Origin: Chryseobacterium sp. ISL-80
GTDB taxonomy: Bacteria > Bacillota > Bacilli > Bacillales > Cytobacillaceae
Length of the DNA stretch: 64,000 nt
Reading direction: 5' to 3'
NCBI GenBank assembly: GCA_018613055.1
Contig: JAGGQZ010000022.1
Location: forward strand, 44,044-108,043
A program made the position numbers and the translations under genes. The notes beneath the pieces are model-generated. The model worked only from the letters and a program-made list of their open reading frames with translations, ran no database searches and had not been told where the DNA came from. Below, piece by piece: positions 46,186 through 56,680 of this stretch; positions within the stretch are counted from its first letter, which is position 1; each line of letters begins with the position of its first letter.

Positions 46186-47588
46186 GTTATCTTTCCTCCA
46201 AGTGCTGTAAGCATCGGTCGGAACTTGATGCTAGTCTCTTTATATTCGCTTTCGGCATTTGAATCTGCCACGACTCCACATCCGGCAAATAAGGAAGCCT
46301 CATTCCCCTGGATCAATCCTGAACGGATCGCTACGGCAAATTCACCGTTCCCCTGATAATCGATCCAGCCAACAGGTGCAGCATATAGCCCTCTGTCCAG
46401 CTGTTCGATTTCCCTGATTTTCTCAATCGCTTCCTGCTTCGGCAATCCTCCGAGTGCTGGAGTCGGATGGAGTCTGTCGACCAGATGAAGAATCGATGTC
46501 CCTTCCCGGTTTTTACCGATGACAGGGGTATACAGATGCTGGATGTATTTCATCTTCATTAAAGCAGGCTGCTCTGGAAGGATGACCTCATCACAGGTTT
46601 CCTCCATCGCCTCTTTGATCATATCAACAACATATTGGTGTTCAATCAAATTTTTCTGGTCTGTTAAAAGTTCCGTGCCCAGCTTTTCATCTTCTTCAGG
46701 AGTGTTCCCCCTCGCGATCGAACCTGCGAGGCATGCTGAAAACAGGCTATTTCCATCCTTCTTGACCAGTCTCTCGGGTGACGCCCCGATAAAGCAGTCC
46801 CCATTGGATTCAAAGGCGAAGATGAAGCTCGTTTTCTGGTGATTCAGAAGATTCGCTAGGACTCTTTCTGCCTGAACCTCATTTTCGAAACGGAGACGCA
46901 GCTCCCTTGCGAGGACAACCTTTTTCAGGTCGCTATTTTCAAAACCGTTTACGACATCTGTTACAGTCTGCTTCCATGCTTCCGGCTCGATTTCAACAAT
47001 TTCCTTGAGATCAAGCTGAGCAAGTGCCGGTTTCACAACTGCCTTCGAGAGCAATTCTTGCCGCTCACTGGACACTTTTTCAAATAAAGTAAGATCATCA
47101 TGCTGGGTGCAGATTACGTTTGTCGTAAAATACGCCTCTCCCTTGATCATGGTCAGCATGTATTTCGGAATATGGAATAATGCTTCTGAAAACTTGGCCC
47201 ATAAAGCCGTTCCTTTTTTCAGCGGGTCGAACGAAAATCCGCCGAACAAGGCTGGCCCTGTTCCGTTAAGATTGAATTTATTAAATACCAGAGCGGAATC
47301 CATGAAGCGCTTCCACTCTTTTTCAACATGAAAAAAGCGGTCAGCTGCCTGATCCGACTGTATTTGACCGCAAATCCCCAATCCTGCCAGGGTCTGTTCT
47401 CCCTCAGGATCCTTCCAGAAAAAACGTTCTCCTAAATATTTTTCCCGGCCTGAAGCAAAAAAATGAAAAGGATCGATACGATCTATTTTATGGACTTCGC
47501 TTACCAAAATCGACTGAGATAGTCCTTTGGCCCGCTCAATCCCATCAAGAATTCCCTGTCTAAGTTCCGTTTCCTGAATGGCAACCAA
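46182..47588 (-). CDS. menF: Isochorismate synthase MenF
   Basis: Chorismate-utilising enzyme of 468 aa making isochorismate, the first committed step to menaquinone. The C-terminal domain has KVVLARELRL, FESNGDCFIGASPERLV, CLAGSIARG, the HPTPALGG motif and YAAPVGWIDYQGNGEFAVAIRS. TTG start behind GGGGGGATAATT. First gene of menF-D-H-B-E-C and divergent from menA. Confidence 0.95.
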   Translation of the reverse strand: MVAIQETELRQGILDGIERAKGLSQSILVSEVHKIDRIDPFHFFASGREKYLGERFFWKDPEGEQTLAGLGICGQIQSDQAADRFFHVEKEWKRFMDSALVFNKFNLNGTGPALFGGFSFDPLKKGTALWAKFSEALFHIPKYMLTMIKGEAYFTTNVICTQHDDLTLFEKVSSERQELLSKAVVKPALAQLDLKEIVEIEPEAWKQTVTDVVNGFENSDLKKVVLARELRLRFENEVQAERVLANLLNHQKTSFIFAFESNGDCFIGASPERLVKKDGNSLFSACLAGSIARGNTPEEDEKLGTELLTDQKNLIEHQYVVDMIKEAMEETCDEVILPEQPALMKMKYIQHLYTPVIGKNREGTSILHLVDRLHPTPALGGLPKQEAIEKIREIEQLDRGLYAAPVGWIDYQGNGEFAVAIRSGLIQGNEASLFAGCGVVADSNAESEYKETSIKFRPMLTALGGKIT

Positions 47589-47777
47589 AATTATCCCCCC
47601 AATAACAGCCTCTCATCTGTTATCAAACGTTTAAAAGCTTATTTTAAGATACACCTCATACATCACGATGTCAATCATGGCGGGCTTTTCAAAGCGATTA
47701 TCATCCTTATTATATATTTCATGCCAAAGGCTTGCATAATCTGGAAAAACCATCCTGCTTAGACGTGAAAATACTAA

Positions 47778-47806
47778 TTGACAGTGGATATGTGAATATC
47801 TACACT
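47778..47806 (+). promoter_or_regulatory. Candidate SigA promoter of menA
   Basis: TTGACA, a 17-bp spacer and TACACT, 112 bp upstream of menA. The rest of the 329-bp menF-menA gap shows no gene; a promoter for menF is expected there but none is clear. Confidence 0.6.
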
Positions 47807-47917
47807 AATAATTGTAAGGTAATTTAGCCTAGATATTAAAGGTCTTTTTGACAATTTTCGTTCTTTTAGATAAAATATTAAGGTTTGATAGATTGATATT
47901 AAGGGAGAGAATTAGAT

Positions 47918-48850
47918 ATGCAATCACAGCTACAGCCTAGTTCTTCACCAGCAGTTGATAAAGCAAGCTGGAAAGTCTGGTGGCAATTAACCCGTCCGCA
48001 TACATTGACTGCCGCATTTGCACCTGTCCTTCTCGGTACTGCTTTAGCCATAGAAAACAGCGGCGGCATCCATTGGGGCATGTTTATAGCCATGCTGGTC
48101 GCAAGCCTGTTAATCCAGGCAGCAACAAATATGTTCAATGAATATTATGATTTTAAACGTGGACTTGATAATGAGAATTCCGTTGGGATTGGCGGCGCGA
48201 TTGTCCGTCATGGCATCAAGCCCAAAACGGTCTTGAATCTCGCCTTCAGTCTTTATGGAATATCCGTTTTACTCGGTGTATATATCTGTATGAGCACGAG
48301 CTGGTGGGTCGCAGCTGTCGGAGTTGTTTCCCTGGCTGCCGGTTACCTTTACACAGGCGGTCCGCTGCCGATTGCCTACACTCCTTTCGGTGAGCTTGTC
48401 GCTGGCTTTTTCATGGGTGTACTGATCATATTGATTTCGTTTTATATCCAGACTGGCACTGTCACACCGACAAGTGTACTCGTATCATTCCCGAGCTTTT
48501 TGCTGGTAGGTGCCATCCTGCTTGCTAATAATATCCGTGACCTTGACGGCGACAAAGATTTTGGCCGGAAAACACTCGCCATCCTGCTTGGAAGGAAAGG
48601 TGCGATCCGACTGCTTGCTGGCATGTTCATCGTGTCATATACATGGGTGATTGGCCTAATCATTGCGGGTGTTGTATCCCCTTGGCTGGCGATTGTCGCA
48701 CTTAGCATTCCAAAAGCAGTTAAAGCAACAAAAGGTTTTATTGGAAAATCCAATCCTATTCAAATGATGCCGGCAATGGCGGCAACGGCAAAGACCAACA
48801 CGATCTTTGGCCTGCTTTTATCCGTCGGTATTTTCATCAGCTTAATTTAA
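47918..48850 (+). CDS. menA: 1,4-Dihydroxy-2-naphthoate polyprenyltransferase
   Basis: UbiA-family membrane prenyltransferase of 310 aa with about nine helices, attaching the isoprenoid tail to DHNA. The first Asp-rich motif is NMFNEYYDFKRGLD (about 69-82) and the second is NNIRDLDGDKDFGRKTLA (about 205-222). ATG behind AAGGGAGAGAATTAGAT. Provides the menaquinone used by NrfH and YthAB. Confidence 0.95.
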   Translation: MQSQLQPSSSPAVDKASWKVWWQLTRPHTLTAAFAPVLLGTALAIENSGGIHWGMFIAMLVASLLIQAATNMFNEYYDFKRGLDNENSVGIGGAIVRHGIKPKTVLNLAFSLYGISVLLGVYICMSTSWWVAAVGVVSLAAGYLYTGGPLPIAYTPFGELVAGFFMGVLIILISFYIQTGTVTPTSVLVSFPSFLLVGAILLANNIRDLDGDKDFGRKTLAILLGRKGAIRLLAGMFIVSYTWVIGLIIAGVVSPWLAIVALSIPKAVKATKGFIGKSNPIQMMPAMAATAKTNTIFGLLLSVGIFISLI

Positions 48851-48861
48851 TGTTAAACGAG

Positions 48862-48889
48862 AAGCTTCTGCCTTAGGCGGAAGCTTTTT
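48862..48889 (+). terminator. Terminator of menA
   Basis: AAGCTTCTGCC/GGCGGAAGCTT hairpin followed by TTTC. Confidence 0.8.
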
Positions 48890-48959
48890 CTATGTTTCCT
48901 GAAATGATGAGCGGGTATTTAGAACGTATGACACGAAACAATATGAAGGATGTGTAATC

Positions 48960-49727
48960 ATGTTGACAAAGGAACAGCTCAATAACTTGAAGGAAACACT
49001 TATAAATGAAAAAGAAACACTTCAATCACAAATAGATCAAAATGAAGAGGAAGGTTACCTTGAAGGCAGCCAGAGGGAGGCAACCGGAGAACTTTCTTCC
49101 TACGATAACCATCCCGCCGACAGTGCAACAGAATTATTCGAGCGCAGCAAGAACCTGGCGATGGACGAGCATCATGATGACCAGATTGGCAAAGTTGAGA
49201 ATGCCCTTAAGGCGATCGAGGACGGCACCTACGGAAAATGCGCCGAATGCGGGAAAGAGATCCCATATGAGCGACTCGAAGTAATTCCATACACGTTATA
49301 TTGTGTCGAACACTCGCAGGAACAAGGTCTATCAAATGACCGTCCAGCAGAGGAAGAAGTATTGGAATACACACATGAAGCAGATTTCGACCGCAGACAG
49401 AACGAGGAGATGGCCGACAATAGGAACAGCTTCAATGATGTAGCTGAGTTCGGGACCTCCGAAACACCATCCGATTTTACCGGAGACCACGAAGATTACA
49501 ATAAGCTTTATATTGATAATGAAACCGAGCGCGGGTTCACTGAAGACTATGAATCCTTCAGCGCCACAGATATCGAAGGCGATGACCGGCAAGTATTCCA
49601 GAGCGACAGCGAAGAGGAATACGAGGAAAGGCTGGACGAAACCGGCATGGAATCCGAGCTTGGCGATATCCCTTATAAAGAGGGAGATAGTTATGTAGAT
49701 GACAAAAAAAAGGATGAAGATAAATAA
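48960..49727 (+). CDS. yteA: YteA, TraR/DksA-type zinc-finger protein
   Basis: A 255-aa acidic protein. N-terminal coiled coil (about 1-75), then a DksA/TraR-like zinc finger GKCAECGKEIPYERL with YCVEH as the second pair (about 89-113), so the fourth ligand would be His instead of Cys. A long acidic, low-complexity C-terminal region rich in Asp, Glu and Thr follows. Matches B. subtilis YteA by context (next to menA). DksA relatives act on RNA polymerase; for YteA this is inference. Confidence 0.88.
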   Translation: MLTKEQLNNLKETLINEKETLQSQIDQNEEEGYLEGSQREATGELSSYDNHPADSATELFERSKNLAMDEHHDDQIGKVENALKAIEDGTYGKCAECGKEIPYERLEVIPYTLYCVEHSQEQGLSNDRPAEEEVLEYTHEADFDRRQNEEMADNRNSFNDVAEFGTSETPSDFTGDHEDYNKLYIDNETERGFTEDYESFSATDIEGDDRQVFQSDSEEEYEERLDETGMESELGDIPYKEGDSYVDDKKKDEDK

Positions 49728-49731
49728 GCAG

Positions 49732-49767
49732 AAGCCTCAGTTCATTAAGTGAACTGAGGCTTTTTTA
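49732..49767 (+). terminator. Terminator of yteA
   Basis: AAGCCTCAGTTCA/TGAACTGAGGCTT, 13-bp stem, followed by TTTTAATA. Confidence 0.92.
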
Positions 49768-49847
49768 ATAACCATTTGGAAATCCAGGGAGCAAATAAAG
49801 CCGTTCAGCGACGAAAAACGGCCGCTGTTTTCATGCCGCAACTGTCC

Positions 49848-50300
49848 CTACTCACTCTCTGTATTCACAATAACACTGCTTCTGATTGGTTTCCCCCTAT
49901 AAGTCAGCACTCCGTGATCATTGGAGTTGAGAGTAACCATGATTTCATTTTTCCCTTTCTTCAAGGTGCCAAGATTGTAATATTGTCCATACAGCCGATT
50001 TACTTTTTTGCCGTTTATGTAAAGATGCGCGTGGCCCTCGTTGTAACTTGGGAGCTCACTCCCTACTTTTTTTGGAGCAAAAGAAAAATTAGCAGTATTA
50101 ACTCCCAAAAGCCAGGTACCTGACATGTCTTGAGTGACGCTTATATTGACCGAAGGAACTTTGTATCCGCCTGGAATTTCGGCTACATCATGCTGCATGT
50201 GACTGGCTGAAGAAAGATTATGTTCGTTATTACTTGTAAAGTAAAAAAAGAACACGATGAACGGGATGAAAAAAACTAAAAAGCTATTGAACTTTTTCAT
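49848..50300 (-). CDS. Uncharacterised membrane-anchored extracellular protein
   Basis: A 150-aa protein beginning MKKFNSFLVFFIPFIVFFFYF, an uncleaved anchor or signal, followed by SSASHMQHDVAE and an all-beta-like domain with NEGHAHLYINGKKVNRLYG and NSNDHGVL. The HxH-type segments recall secreted copper or metal-binding small domains. It is followed closely on its 5-prime side by a DUF2243 gene, a pairing I believe is common in bacilli. No enzymatic motif; metal binding is a guess. Confidence 0.75.
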   Translation of the reverse strand: MKKFNSFLVFFIPFIVFFFYFTSNNEHNLSSASHMQHDVAEIPGGYKVPSVNISVTQDMSGTWLLGVNTANFSFAPKKVGSELPSYNEGHAHLYINGKKVNRLYGQYYNLGTLKKGKNEIMVTLNSNDHGVLTYRGKPIRSSVIVNTESE

Positions 50301-50316
50301 ATTCAACACCTCGCCT

Positions 50317-50760
50317 TCATGCATCTGGTTCCAGCCGTTTGATCATGAAGCCAATCACCACAAGCAATGCCCCGATCGCTAAAAATGCCAGGTCATACAT
50401 TAATGGGTTTTCAGCCATTGGTTTGACCCGGTGTACCTGGAGTATATGATGGTCAACAATTCCTTCTACGATATTGAATGCACCGCCGCCGATGTAAATC
50501 CCTCCAAGGAAGATCCTCCAGCTGGTGCCAAGCTCTTTTTTCCGGGCATCCTGAAAAATTTTCACGCCACCCCAGATGAGAGTGGCTGAGAACAGCGCTG
50601 TGAACAGTCCATCTGTAACAATCTCCAGCTGAATATTATCGCTGAGGACCATATGATGCCACTGAAGGAGCTGGTGGAACACAATACCATCAATCGCTCC
50701 CAATAAGCCCAGGCCAAGGATCAAACCGGCAATGAATAAGTTTTTATTTTCCCTTTTCAA
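50317..50760 (-). CDS. DUF2243 membrane protein
   Basis: A 147-aa protein with four membrane helices. GLGLLGAIDGIVFHQLLQWHHM in helix 1 and EGIVDHHILQVHRVKP in helix 3 carry repeated His motifs (FHQLLQWHH, DHHILQ) characteristic of DUF2243, suggestive of metal or heme handling in the membrane. TTG start at 50760 behind AAGAGGTG. 16 bp upstream of the small exported protein, so probably one operon. Confidence 0.85.
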   Translation of the reverse strand: MKRENKNLFIAGLILGLGLLGAIDGIVFHQLLQWHHMVLSDNIQLEIVTDGLFTALFSATLIWGGVKIFQDARKKELGTSWRIFLGGIYIGGGAFNIVEGIVDHHILQVHRVKPMAENPLMYDLAFLAIGALLVVIGFMIKRLEPDA

Positions 50761-50833
50761 TGAAAACACCTCTTAAAAAATTGCATACTATCACGATTAG
50801 TGCCCAAATAATGGGGATAGTATACAGAGGAAT

Positions 50834-50866
50834 TAAAAAAAGATTGGAGCAATTCATCTCCAATCT
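50834..50866 (-). terminator. Terminator of the ferritin-like/cupin gene
   Basis: AGATTGGAG/CTCCAATCT hairpin, 8-nt loop, followed on the minus strand by TTTTTTAATT. Confidence 0.9.
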
Positions 50867-50880
50867 CGCGGGTAAAATCA

Positions 50881-51780
50881 TCATTCTGCCTCCACTGCAT
50901 CTGCTTTTGTCTCGTGGACAGTGCCAAACGGATGCTCAGGCGGTGCGTAAATCACATATACTTTCAGCTTTGTATTCCCTATGTTTGTCACGTTATGCCA
51001 TTTCCCTTCTGGAATCAGGATGGCATAATCATCATACACTCTCGCTTCGAAATCGAGATTATCCTTACTGTCGCCCATCTGCACAAGTGCTTCCCCTTCT
51101 TCGACGCGGATGAACTGGTCCCCTGTTTCATGGATTTCGAGGCCAATATCATCCCCAACATCGATGCTCATGACCGTCACCTGCAAATTCTTCCCCGTCC
51201 AAATGGCTGTCCGGAAGGTTTCGTTCTGCAAGGTCGCATCTTCAATATTGAGGGTATAAGGTTCTTTTCCATAGTCCTGTAAACGGCTTCCCGCCTCTTC
51301 CCGCAGACAGCTAAACCGCGTCGCATGCTCTAATTCATCAGTAAACGCACGGAAAAAGACATGGCCAACCGGAAGATTCTGTGTCAGTAAATAGCGGTTA
51401 CGATATTCATGGTAATCCTGGTTCTCCAGTTCATAGGCCCTTTGCAGACCATCACGATAAGACTCGAATTCTATCTTTTCATATTGAGTTTGCGGCTGTT
51501 GGCCTGTCAGTGTGATGTATAAGTCTGCAAATTGGTTGAAATGGATTTGTTTATCCTCTAAAGCCTGCATGATCGCTTTCCTGTGCCTCTGGTTTGGCGC
51601 TGCTTCCGCCAGGCGGCCAAAAAAATCAATGGCTGAAGCTTCTCCTTTTATACCAGCAAGCAGCGCTTCAAGTACCTGCTCTTGGCTATTTTGATTGAAT
51701 CGCATCATATTGTTTGGGCTATATGAACCTGAACTTACATAAGATTGATAGGGATAGGTGGGACCGTACACATTACTCAT
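50881..51780 (-). CDS. Ferritin-like domain fused to a cupin domain
   Basis: A 299-aa two-domain protein. Residues about 30-165 form a helical ferritin-like region (EQVLEALLAGIKGEASAIDFFGRLAE, RHRKAIMQALEDKQIHFNQFADLY, FFRAFTDELEHATRF) with Glu/His residues at roughly ferritin-like spacing. Residues about 190-290 form a cupin (GDDIGLEIHETGDQFIRVEEGEALVQMG, IPEGKWHNVTNIG) with the usual HxT(x)E and H metal positions. The N-terminus is Tyr/Ser/Pro-rich like spore coat proteins. The start is uncertain: ATG 51780 is adjacent to AAGGGA, and TTG 51801 is an alternative. Function unknown. Confidence 0.8.
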   Translation of the reverse strand: MSNVYGPTYPYQSYVSSGSYSPNNMMRFNQNSQEQVLEALLAGIKGEASAIDFFGRLAEAAPNQRHRKAIMQALEDKQIHFNQFADLYITLTGQQPQTQYEKIEFESYRDGLQRAYELENQDYHEYRNRYLLTQNLPVGHVFFRAFTDELEHATRFSCLREEAGSRLQDYGKEPYTLNIEDATLQNETFRTAIWTGKNLQVTVMSIDVGDDIGLEIHETGDQFIRVEEGEALVQMGDSKDNLDFEARVYDDYAILIPEGKWHNVTNIGNTKLKVYVIYAPPEHPFGTVHETKADAVEAE

Positions 51781-51913
51781 TCCCTTCACAGATTTTATCA
51801 ACCTATCCTATGCCCATTCATTTGGATTCGTACATTGTTCAATTTATGGACAAGAATATTCTTGGGGCAGAGTCTCAAACTAAGACTAAATCATATGGGA
51901 CGGAGATAAAAAA

Positions 51914-52786
51914 ATGAGTATTGTTCTTGCTCTGCTTGCTGCACTTTTTGCCTCTTTTACAGCAATTCTCGCAAAGATTGGCATTGAGGATGTCGATTCG
52001 AACCTGGCCACCGCTGTCAGGACTGTGGTGGTCGTCATCATGGCTTATTTGATGGTGGTGATTACGGGCCAGACCGAAAATATAATGGCAGTATCAACGA
52101 GATCACTGATATTCCTTGTTCTATCAGGATTGACAACAGGCCTTTCCTGGCTGGCTTTTTTCAAAGCAATCCAGATTGGGGGTGTTTCCAAGGTTGTCCC
52201 GATTGATAAATCAAGCGTGGTACTGACGATCCTGCTTTCTTTTATCATCCTGAGGGAACCTGCCACAATGCCTGTTGTGGCAGGTGGTATCATCATTTCG
52301 ATAGGTACCTTCGTATTGATTGGAAAAAAGAAAAAGAAAAACATGCAGAGAAAAAAGGGATTCAACACGAAATCGTACCTGTTCCTCGCCATCATGTCTG
52401 CTGTTTTTGCGGCGCTGACCAATATTCTCGCAAAAATCGGAATTGAAGATGTCGATTCCAATGTGGCGACCTTCATCCGGACTGTCGTGATCATTATTTT
52501 TGCCTGGGGAATTGTATTTTTTCAGGGAACTGTGAAGGAATTGAAGAAGATTTCAAGGAAGTCTTACATCTTTCTGATCCTATCCGGTGCAGCCACAGGC
52601 TTCTCCTGGCTTTGTTACTTCGCCGCACTCGCAATCGGAAAGGTAAGTATCGTTAATCCCATCGATAAATTCAGCGTCGTCCTCACAATGATCCTGAGCT
52701 TCATCATTCTAAAAGAAAAACCGACCCGCTCTACCGTGACAGGTGCTGTATTGATTACGATTGGCACTGGGCTGTTGATTCTATGA
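51914..52786 (+). CDS. EamA/DMT family transporter
   Basis: A 290-aa drug/metabolite transporter with ten helices in two EamA repeats. The internal duplication is obvious: AKIGIEDVDSNLAT (about 21-34) recurs as AKIGIEDVDSNVAT (about 175-188), each followed by a span and later by SGxxTGxSWL and (P/N)IDKxSVVLT. ATG behind GGGACGGAGATAAAAAA. Substrate unknown; likely an exporter or a small metabolite carrier. Confidence 0.9.
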   Translation: MSIVLALLAALFASFTAILAKIGIEDVDSNLATAVRTVVVVIMAYLMVVITGQTENIMAVSTRSLIFLVLSGLTTGLSWLAFFKAIQIGGVSKVVPIDKSSVVLTILLSFIILREPATMPVVAGGIIISIGTFVLIGKKKKKNMQRKKGFNTKSYLFLAIMSAVFAALTNILAKIGIEDVDSNVATFIRTVVIIIFAWGIVFFQGTVKELKKISRKSYIFLILSGAATGFSWLCYFAALAIGKVSIVNPIDKFSVVLTMILSFIILKEKPTRSTVTGAVLITIGTGLLIL

Positions 52787-52806
52787 AAAGGATATAAGAC
52801 AAGAAC

Positions 52807-52832
52807 AGGCCAAACCGTCAACGGTTTGGCCT
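52807..52832. terminator. Hairpin between convergent EamA and glgP genes
   Basis: AGGCCAAACCG/CGGTTTGGCCT, perfect 11-bp stem with 4-nt loop, weak U-tracts on both sides, in a 50-bp convergent gap. Probably ends both transcripts. Confidence 0.75.
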
Positions 52833-52836
52833 AATT

Positions 52837-55239
52837 CTATACTTTCAAAGCAGATTGGACTTTCCAGATTTCATCCGCATATTCCCTTATGGTCCTGTCG
52901 CTGGAGAAATATCCGGACTTGGCGATATTCACCAGGCTCATCCGCAGCCATTCGCCGCGGTTGAAGTATTTCCGGCTGACTTCCTGGTGTGCCTCTGCAT
53001 AGGAAGCAAAGTCCCTCAGAACAAAATACTGGTCATTATGGCCCAGCAAAGAATCATAGATTTCATTGAAATGGTTCTCAGTATCAGGGAAGAACCCATT
53101 CACCAGCTGGTCAACGACTTCCCGGATCCGTTCATCATGGTGGTAGTACTCCAGCGAATGATAGCCGCCGTTATGCTGGTAATCCAGCACTTCCTCTGCA
53201 CTCAATCCGAACAGGAAGATGTTCTCCCTGCCAACCATTTCCGTAATCTCGACATTGGCACCATCAAGTGTGCCCAGTGTCAAAGCGCCGTTCATCATGA
53301 ACTTCATATTTCCTGTCCCAGAAGCTTCCTTGCTCGCCGTTGAAATCTGCTCACTGATATCCGCTGCCGGAAAAATCTCCTCGGCCAGCGACACACGATA
53401 ATTTTCAAGGAAAACGACCTTCAGCTTCTCTTTCGTCGCCGGGTCATTATTCACCTTGTCAGCAACACTGTTAATGAGTTTAATCACATTTTTGGCAAAA
53501 TAATACCCAGGTGAGGCTTTGGCGCCAAAAATGAAGGTCCGTGGATACAACAGTGCTTCCGGGTCTTTTTTCAACGCATTATACAGCTGCATGATGTGCA
53601 GCACATTCAACAGCTGCCGCTTATAGGCGTGGAGCCTTTTTACCTGGATATCGAAAATCGATTCTGTGTCGACTTCAATCCCCGTTTTATCAAAAATCCG
53701 CCTTGCGAGTCGTTCTTTATTCTCCTGCTTGATGCCATGCAGTTTTTCCAGGAAGGCTGCATCTTCCTTGTAGCGCATCAATTCCTCCAGTTTATGCGGC
53801 GCACCTACCCAATCTGGACCAATTGCATCGGTAATCAACCCGGACAATCCAGGGTTTGCCTTCAACAGCCAGCGCCGGTGAGTGATGCCATTCGTCTTGT
53901 TATTGAATCGCTCTGGATAGAATTGATAAAACAAGTTCATTTCCCGATTTTTCAAGATATCCGTATGGAGCTTTGCCACCCCATTAATGCTGTGACTGCC
54001 GACAATCGCTAGCGGAGCCATCCTCACCTCGCCATGGGCAATGATTGCCATGCTTTCGACCCGGGTCCAATCCCCTGAATATTGCTCCCATACCTCTTTA
54101 CAGAAACGCTCGTTTATCTCTTCCACGATCATGTATATACGAGGCAGCAACGGCTGGAATATCCTGATTGGCCAGCGTTCAAGCGCCTCTGCCAGGGTTG
54201 TATGGTTTGTATAGGAAAGCGTCTGGACAGTAATATGCCACGCATCTTCCCAGCCAAGTCCCTCTTCATCCATGAGAATCCTCATTAACTCAGGTACCGC
54301 GATTGCAGGGTGTGTATCATTGATGTGGATGCTCACATAATCATGGAACTCTAGCAAACTCTTATTCTTCTTTTTAAACGATTTCACAATCGCCTTCAAG
54401 CTCGCTGCGACAAGGAAATATTGCTGCTTCAGCCGCAGGATTTTTCCTTCGTCATGGGTATCGTCCGGATATAAAAACTCCGAAACCGACTCGGTATCCT
54501 TCTTATATTTGAAAATATCGGCATTAGCCGGAAATCTCGATGGCTCAGCATTCCAAAGACGAAGGGTATTTACCGTCTGGGTCTGATACCCGATGACAGG
54601 AAGATCGTATGGAACAGCCATGATGGTCTCGGCGTTCAGATGCCTGAAAACGAGCCGGCCATTTTCCATTCTGCTCTCAATCTCTCCCCAAAAAGGGACT
54701 TCCACTGCATCATCCGTCTTGCGTACCTCCCACACATGACCGTGCCTCAGCCATTGCTCCGGAAGTTCAACCTGGTAGCCATCAACGATTTTCTGCTCAA
54801 ACAAGCCATGCTTGTAACGGATTCCGCAGCCATGTCCAGGCAAATCAAGCGATGCCAGCGAATCAAGGAAACAGGCGGCAAGACGGCCAAGACCGCCATT
54901 GCCAAGACCGGCATCCGCCTCGATTTCCTCCAATTGATCAAGCTCGATTCCCAGTTCTCTGAGTCCCTTGCATACAACCTCTTCAACACCCAGGTTGATT
55001 AGATTGTGCCTGAGCAGCCGTCCCAACAGGAATTCGATTGACAGGTAATACACCTGCTTTTTCGCGCCAGCACGATATAATTCATTTGTTTTAATCCAAT
55101 CAGAACTCACATGCTCCCTGATCATATGCCCGAGAGTCTGGAATTGCTCCCGGCTCGTGCTTTCTTCAAAGCTGGTTCCAAACATCATCTCGAGTTTTTT
55201 CAAGAAAGCGGTTTTGAATTTGGGAACATTAGAAAACAT
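52837..55239 (-). CDS. glgP: Glycogen phosphorylase
   Basis: PLP-dependent enzyme of 800 aa releasing glucose-1-phosphate from glycogen. [19 protein letters not shown] (about 113-131) and the PLP-lysine region [20 protein letters not shown] (about 635-655) are intact. The start MFSNVPKFK at 55239 lies 8 nt after AAGGAG and overlaps the glgA end by 11 bp. Last gene of glgB-C-D-A-P. Confidence 0.97.
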   Translation of the reverse strand: MFSNVPKFKTAFLKKLEMMFGTSFEESTSREQFQTLGHMIREHVSSDWIKTNELYRAGAKKQVYYLSIEFLLGRLLRHNLINLGVEEVVCKGLRELGIELDQLEEIEADAGLGNGGLGRLAACFLDSLASLDLPGHGCGIRYKHGLFEQKIVDGYQVELPEQWLRHGHVWEVRKTDDAVEVPFWGEIESRMENGRLVFRHLNAETIMAVPYDLPVIGYQTQTVNTLRLWNAEPSRFPANADIFKYKKDTESVSEFLYPDDTHDEGKILRLKQQYFLVAASLKAIVKSFKKKNKSLLEFHDYVSIHINDTHPAIAVPELMRILMDEEGLGWEDAWHITVQTLSYTNHTTLAEALERWPIRIFQPLLPRIYMIVEEINERFCKEVWEQYSGDWTRVESMAIIAHGEVRMAPLAIVGSHSINGVAKLHTDILKNREMNLFYQFYPERFNNKTNGITHRRWLLKANPGLSGLITDAIGPDWVGAPHKLEELMRYKEDAAFLEKLHGIKQENKERLARRIFDKTGIEVDTESIFDIQVKRLHAYKRQLLNVLHIMQLYNALKKDPEALLYPRTFIFGAKASPGYYFAKNVIKLINSVADKVNNDPATKEKLKVVFLENYRVSLAEEIFPAADISEQISTASKEASGTGNMKFMMNGALTLGTLDGANVEITEMVGRENIFLFGLSAEEVLDYQHNGGYHSLEYYHHDERIREVVDQLVNGFFPDTENHFNEIYDSLLGHNDQYFVLRDFASYAEAHQEVSRKYFNRGEWLRMSLVNIAKSGYFSSDRTIREYADEIWKVQSALKV

Positions 55240-56680
55240 GCGATTCACTCCTTGAGATGAGATCGGAATACAAGTCTTTGTATTGTCTTGCCGACTGCGC
55301 CCAGCTATAGTCTGTTTCCATCGCCGTTGCCATCAGCTGCAGCCATTTTTCACGCTGATGGTAAAAAGACAGTGCCCGTTCAATCGTAAAGAGCATGTCA
55401 TGGGCATTGAAATTTGCAAAAGTAAAACCATTGCCCTGCCCGTTAAATTCATTATAAGGCTGGACCGTATCGTTCAGCCCGCCCGTCTCCCTGACAACCG
55501 GGATCGATCCATAGCGCATCGCGATCATCTGGCTCAATCCGCAAGGCTCGAACTTTGATGGCATCAAAAATAAATCCGATCCTGCATACACCTGATGTGC
55601 AAGATTTTCATCAAAACCGATATAAACGCCACATTGATCAGGGTACTGCACAGCCATGTCCCTGAAGAAGTGCTCAAACTCAGGGTCACCGGTGCCAAGA
55701 ACAACGAGCTGCAATCCTGTTGCCAAGATTTCATGGAAAACTTTCCTGACCAAATCAAGGCCTTTTTGTTTGGTAAGCCTTGTGATCATCGCTACAACCG
55801 GAACATCATCATTGACTGGCAGGCCAAAACTTCGCTGTACTTGCAGCTTGTTGATCACTCTTCTTTCAAGTCCCCATACTCCAAAACTGGCGGCCAGGCC
55901 AGGATCGCTTTCCGGGTCATATGCAACATGGTCGATCCCGTTCAGGATCCCGGAAAGATCCTCCTTTCTTTTTCTCAGGATCCCATCAAGTTTTTCACCA
56001 AAATACTCGGTCTGGATTTCGTCCTTATAGGTGGGGCTGACAGTCGTGATATGATCTGCTGAAATCAATGCCGCTTTCATGAAATTGGCCATCCCGTAAA
56101 ATTCAAGCTGTTCCTCATTGAAATAAGAGCTCTCAATCTGCAGCAGGTCACCCAGCACTTCCTGTGGGAAGATTCCCTGGAATTGTAGATTATGAATTGT
56201 GAATACCGACCGGATCAGTCCATAACCCGGACGCTTATAATACTCTGTCCGCAGCAAGAATGGAATCATCCCGGTATGCCAGTCATGGCAATGGATCACA
56301 TCAGGATAAAATTCGCTTTCAGCGATGAACTCGAGCACCGCCCTGCTGAAAAAGGAAAAACGCTCCCCATCATCATAATGCCCATAAAGGCTATCCCGCT
56401 TGAAATAATACTCATTGTCCACAAAGTAAAATGTGACACCATCATGTTCAAGAGTTTCAATGCCGCAATATTGCGAGCGCCAGCCTAATTGCACAGTAAA
56501 CTCTGTCACTTTCTTCATTTCAGAACGGAATTTCTCAGGAATCAACCCGTATTTCGGTAAAATCACCCTGACATCCGTTCCCATTTTCTTTAGTTCCTTC
56601 GGAAGTGATCCCGCTACATCTGCTAGGCCCCCTGACTTGATGAAAGGAACACATTCCGATACTGCGAATAAAACCTTCAC
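55229..56680 (-). CDS. glgA: Glycogen synthase (ADP-glucose)
   Basis: GT5 glycosyltransferase of 483 aa. The ADP-glucose lysine motif KSGGLADV lies at 15-22, and the C-terminal [19 protein letters not shown] (about 370-388) is the retaining-transferase motif. GTG start behind GGGGAGCAGCTC; it overlaps the glgD stop as GTGA. Extends glycogen from ADP-glucose. Confidence 0.96.
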   Translation of the reverse strand: MKVLFAVSECVPFIKSGGLADVAGSLPKELKKMGTDVRVILPKYGLIPEKFRSEMKKVTEFTVQLGWRSQYCGIETLEHDGVTFYFVDNEYYFKRDSLYGHYDDGERFSFFSRAVLEFIAESEFYPDVIHCHDWHTGMIPFLLRTEYYKRPGYGLIRSVFTIHNLQFQGIFPQEVLGDLLQIESSYFNEEQLEFYGMANFMKAALISADHITTVSPTYKDEIQTEYFGEKLDGILRKRKEDLSGILNGIDHVAYDPESDPGLAASFGVWGLERRVINKLQVQRSFGLPVNDDVPVVAMITRLTKQKGLDLVRKVFHEILATGLQLVVLGTGDPEFEHFFRDMAVQYPDQCGVYIGFDENLAHQVYAGSDLFLMPSKFEPCGLSQMIAMRYGSIPVVRETGGLNDTVQPYNEFNGQGNGFTFANFNAHDMLFTIERALSFYHQREKWLQLMATAMETDYSWAQSARQYKDLYSDLISRSESHVF

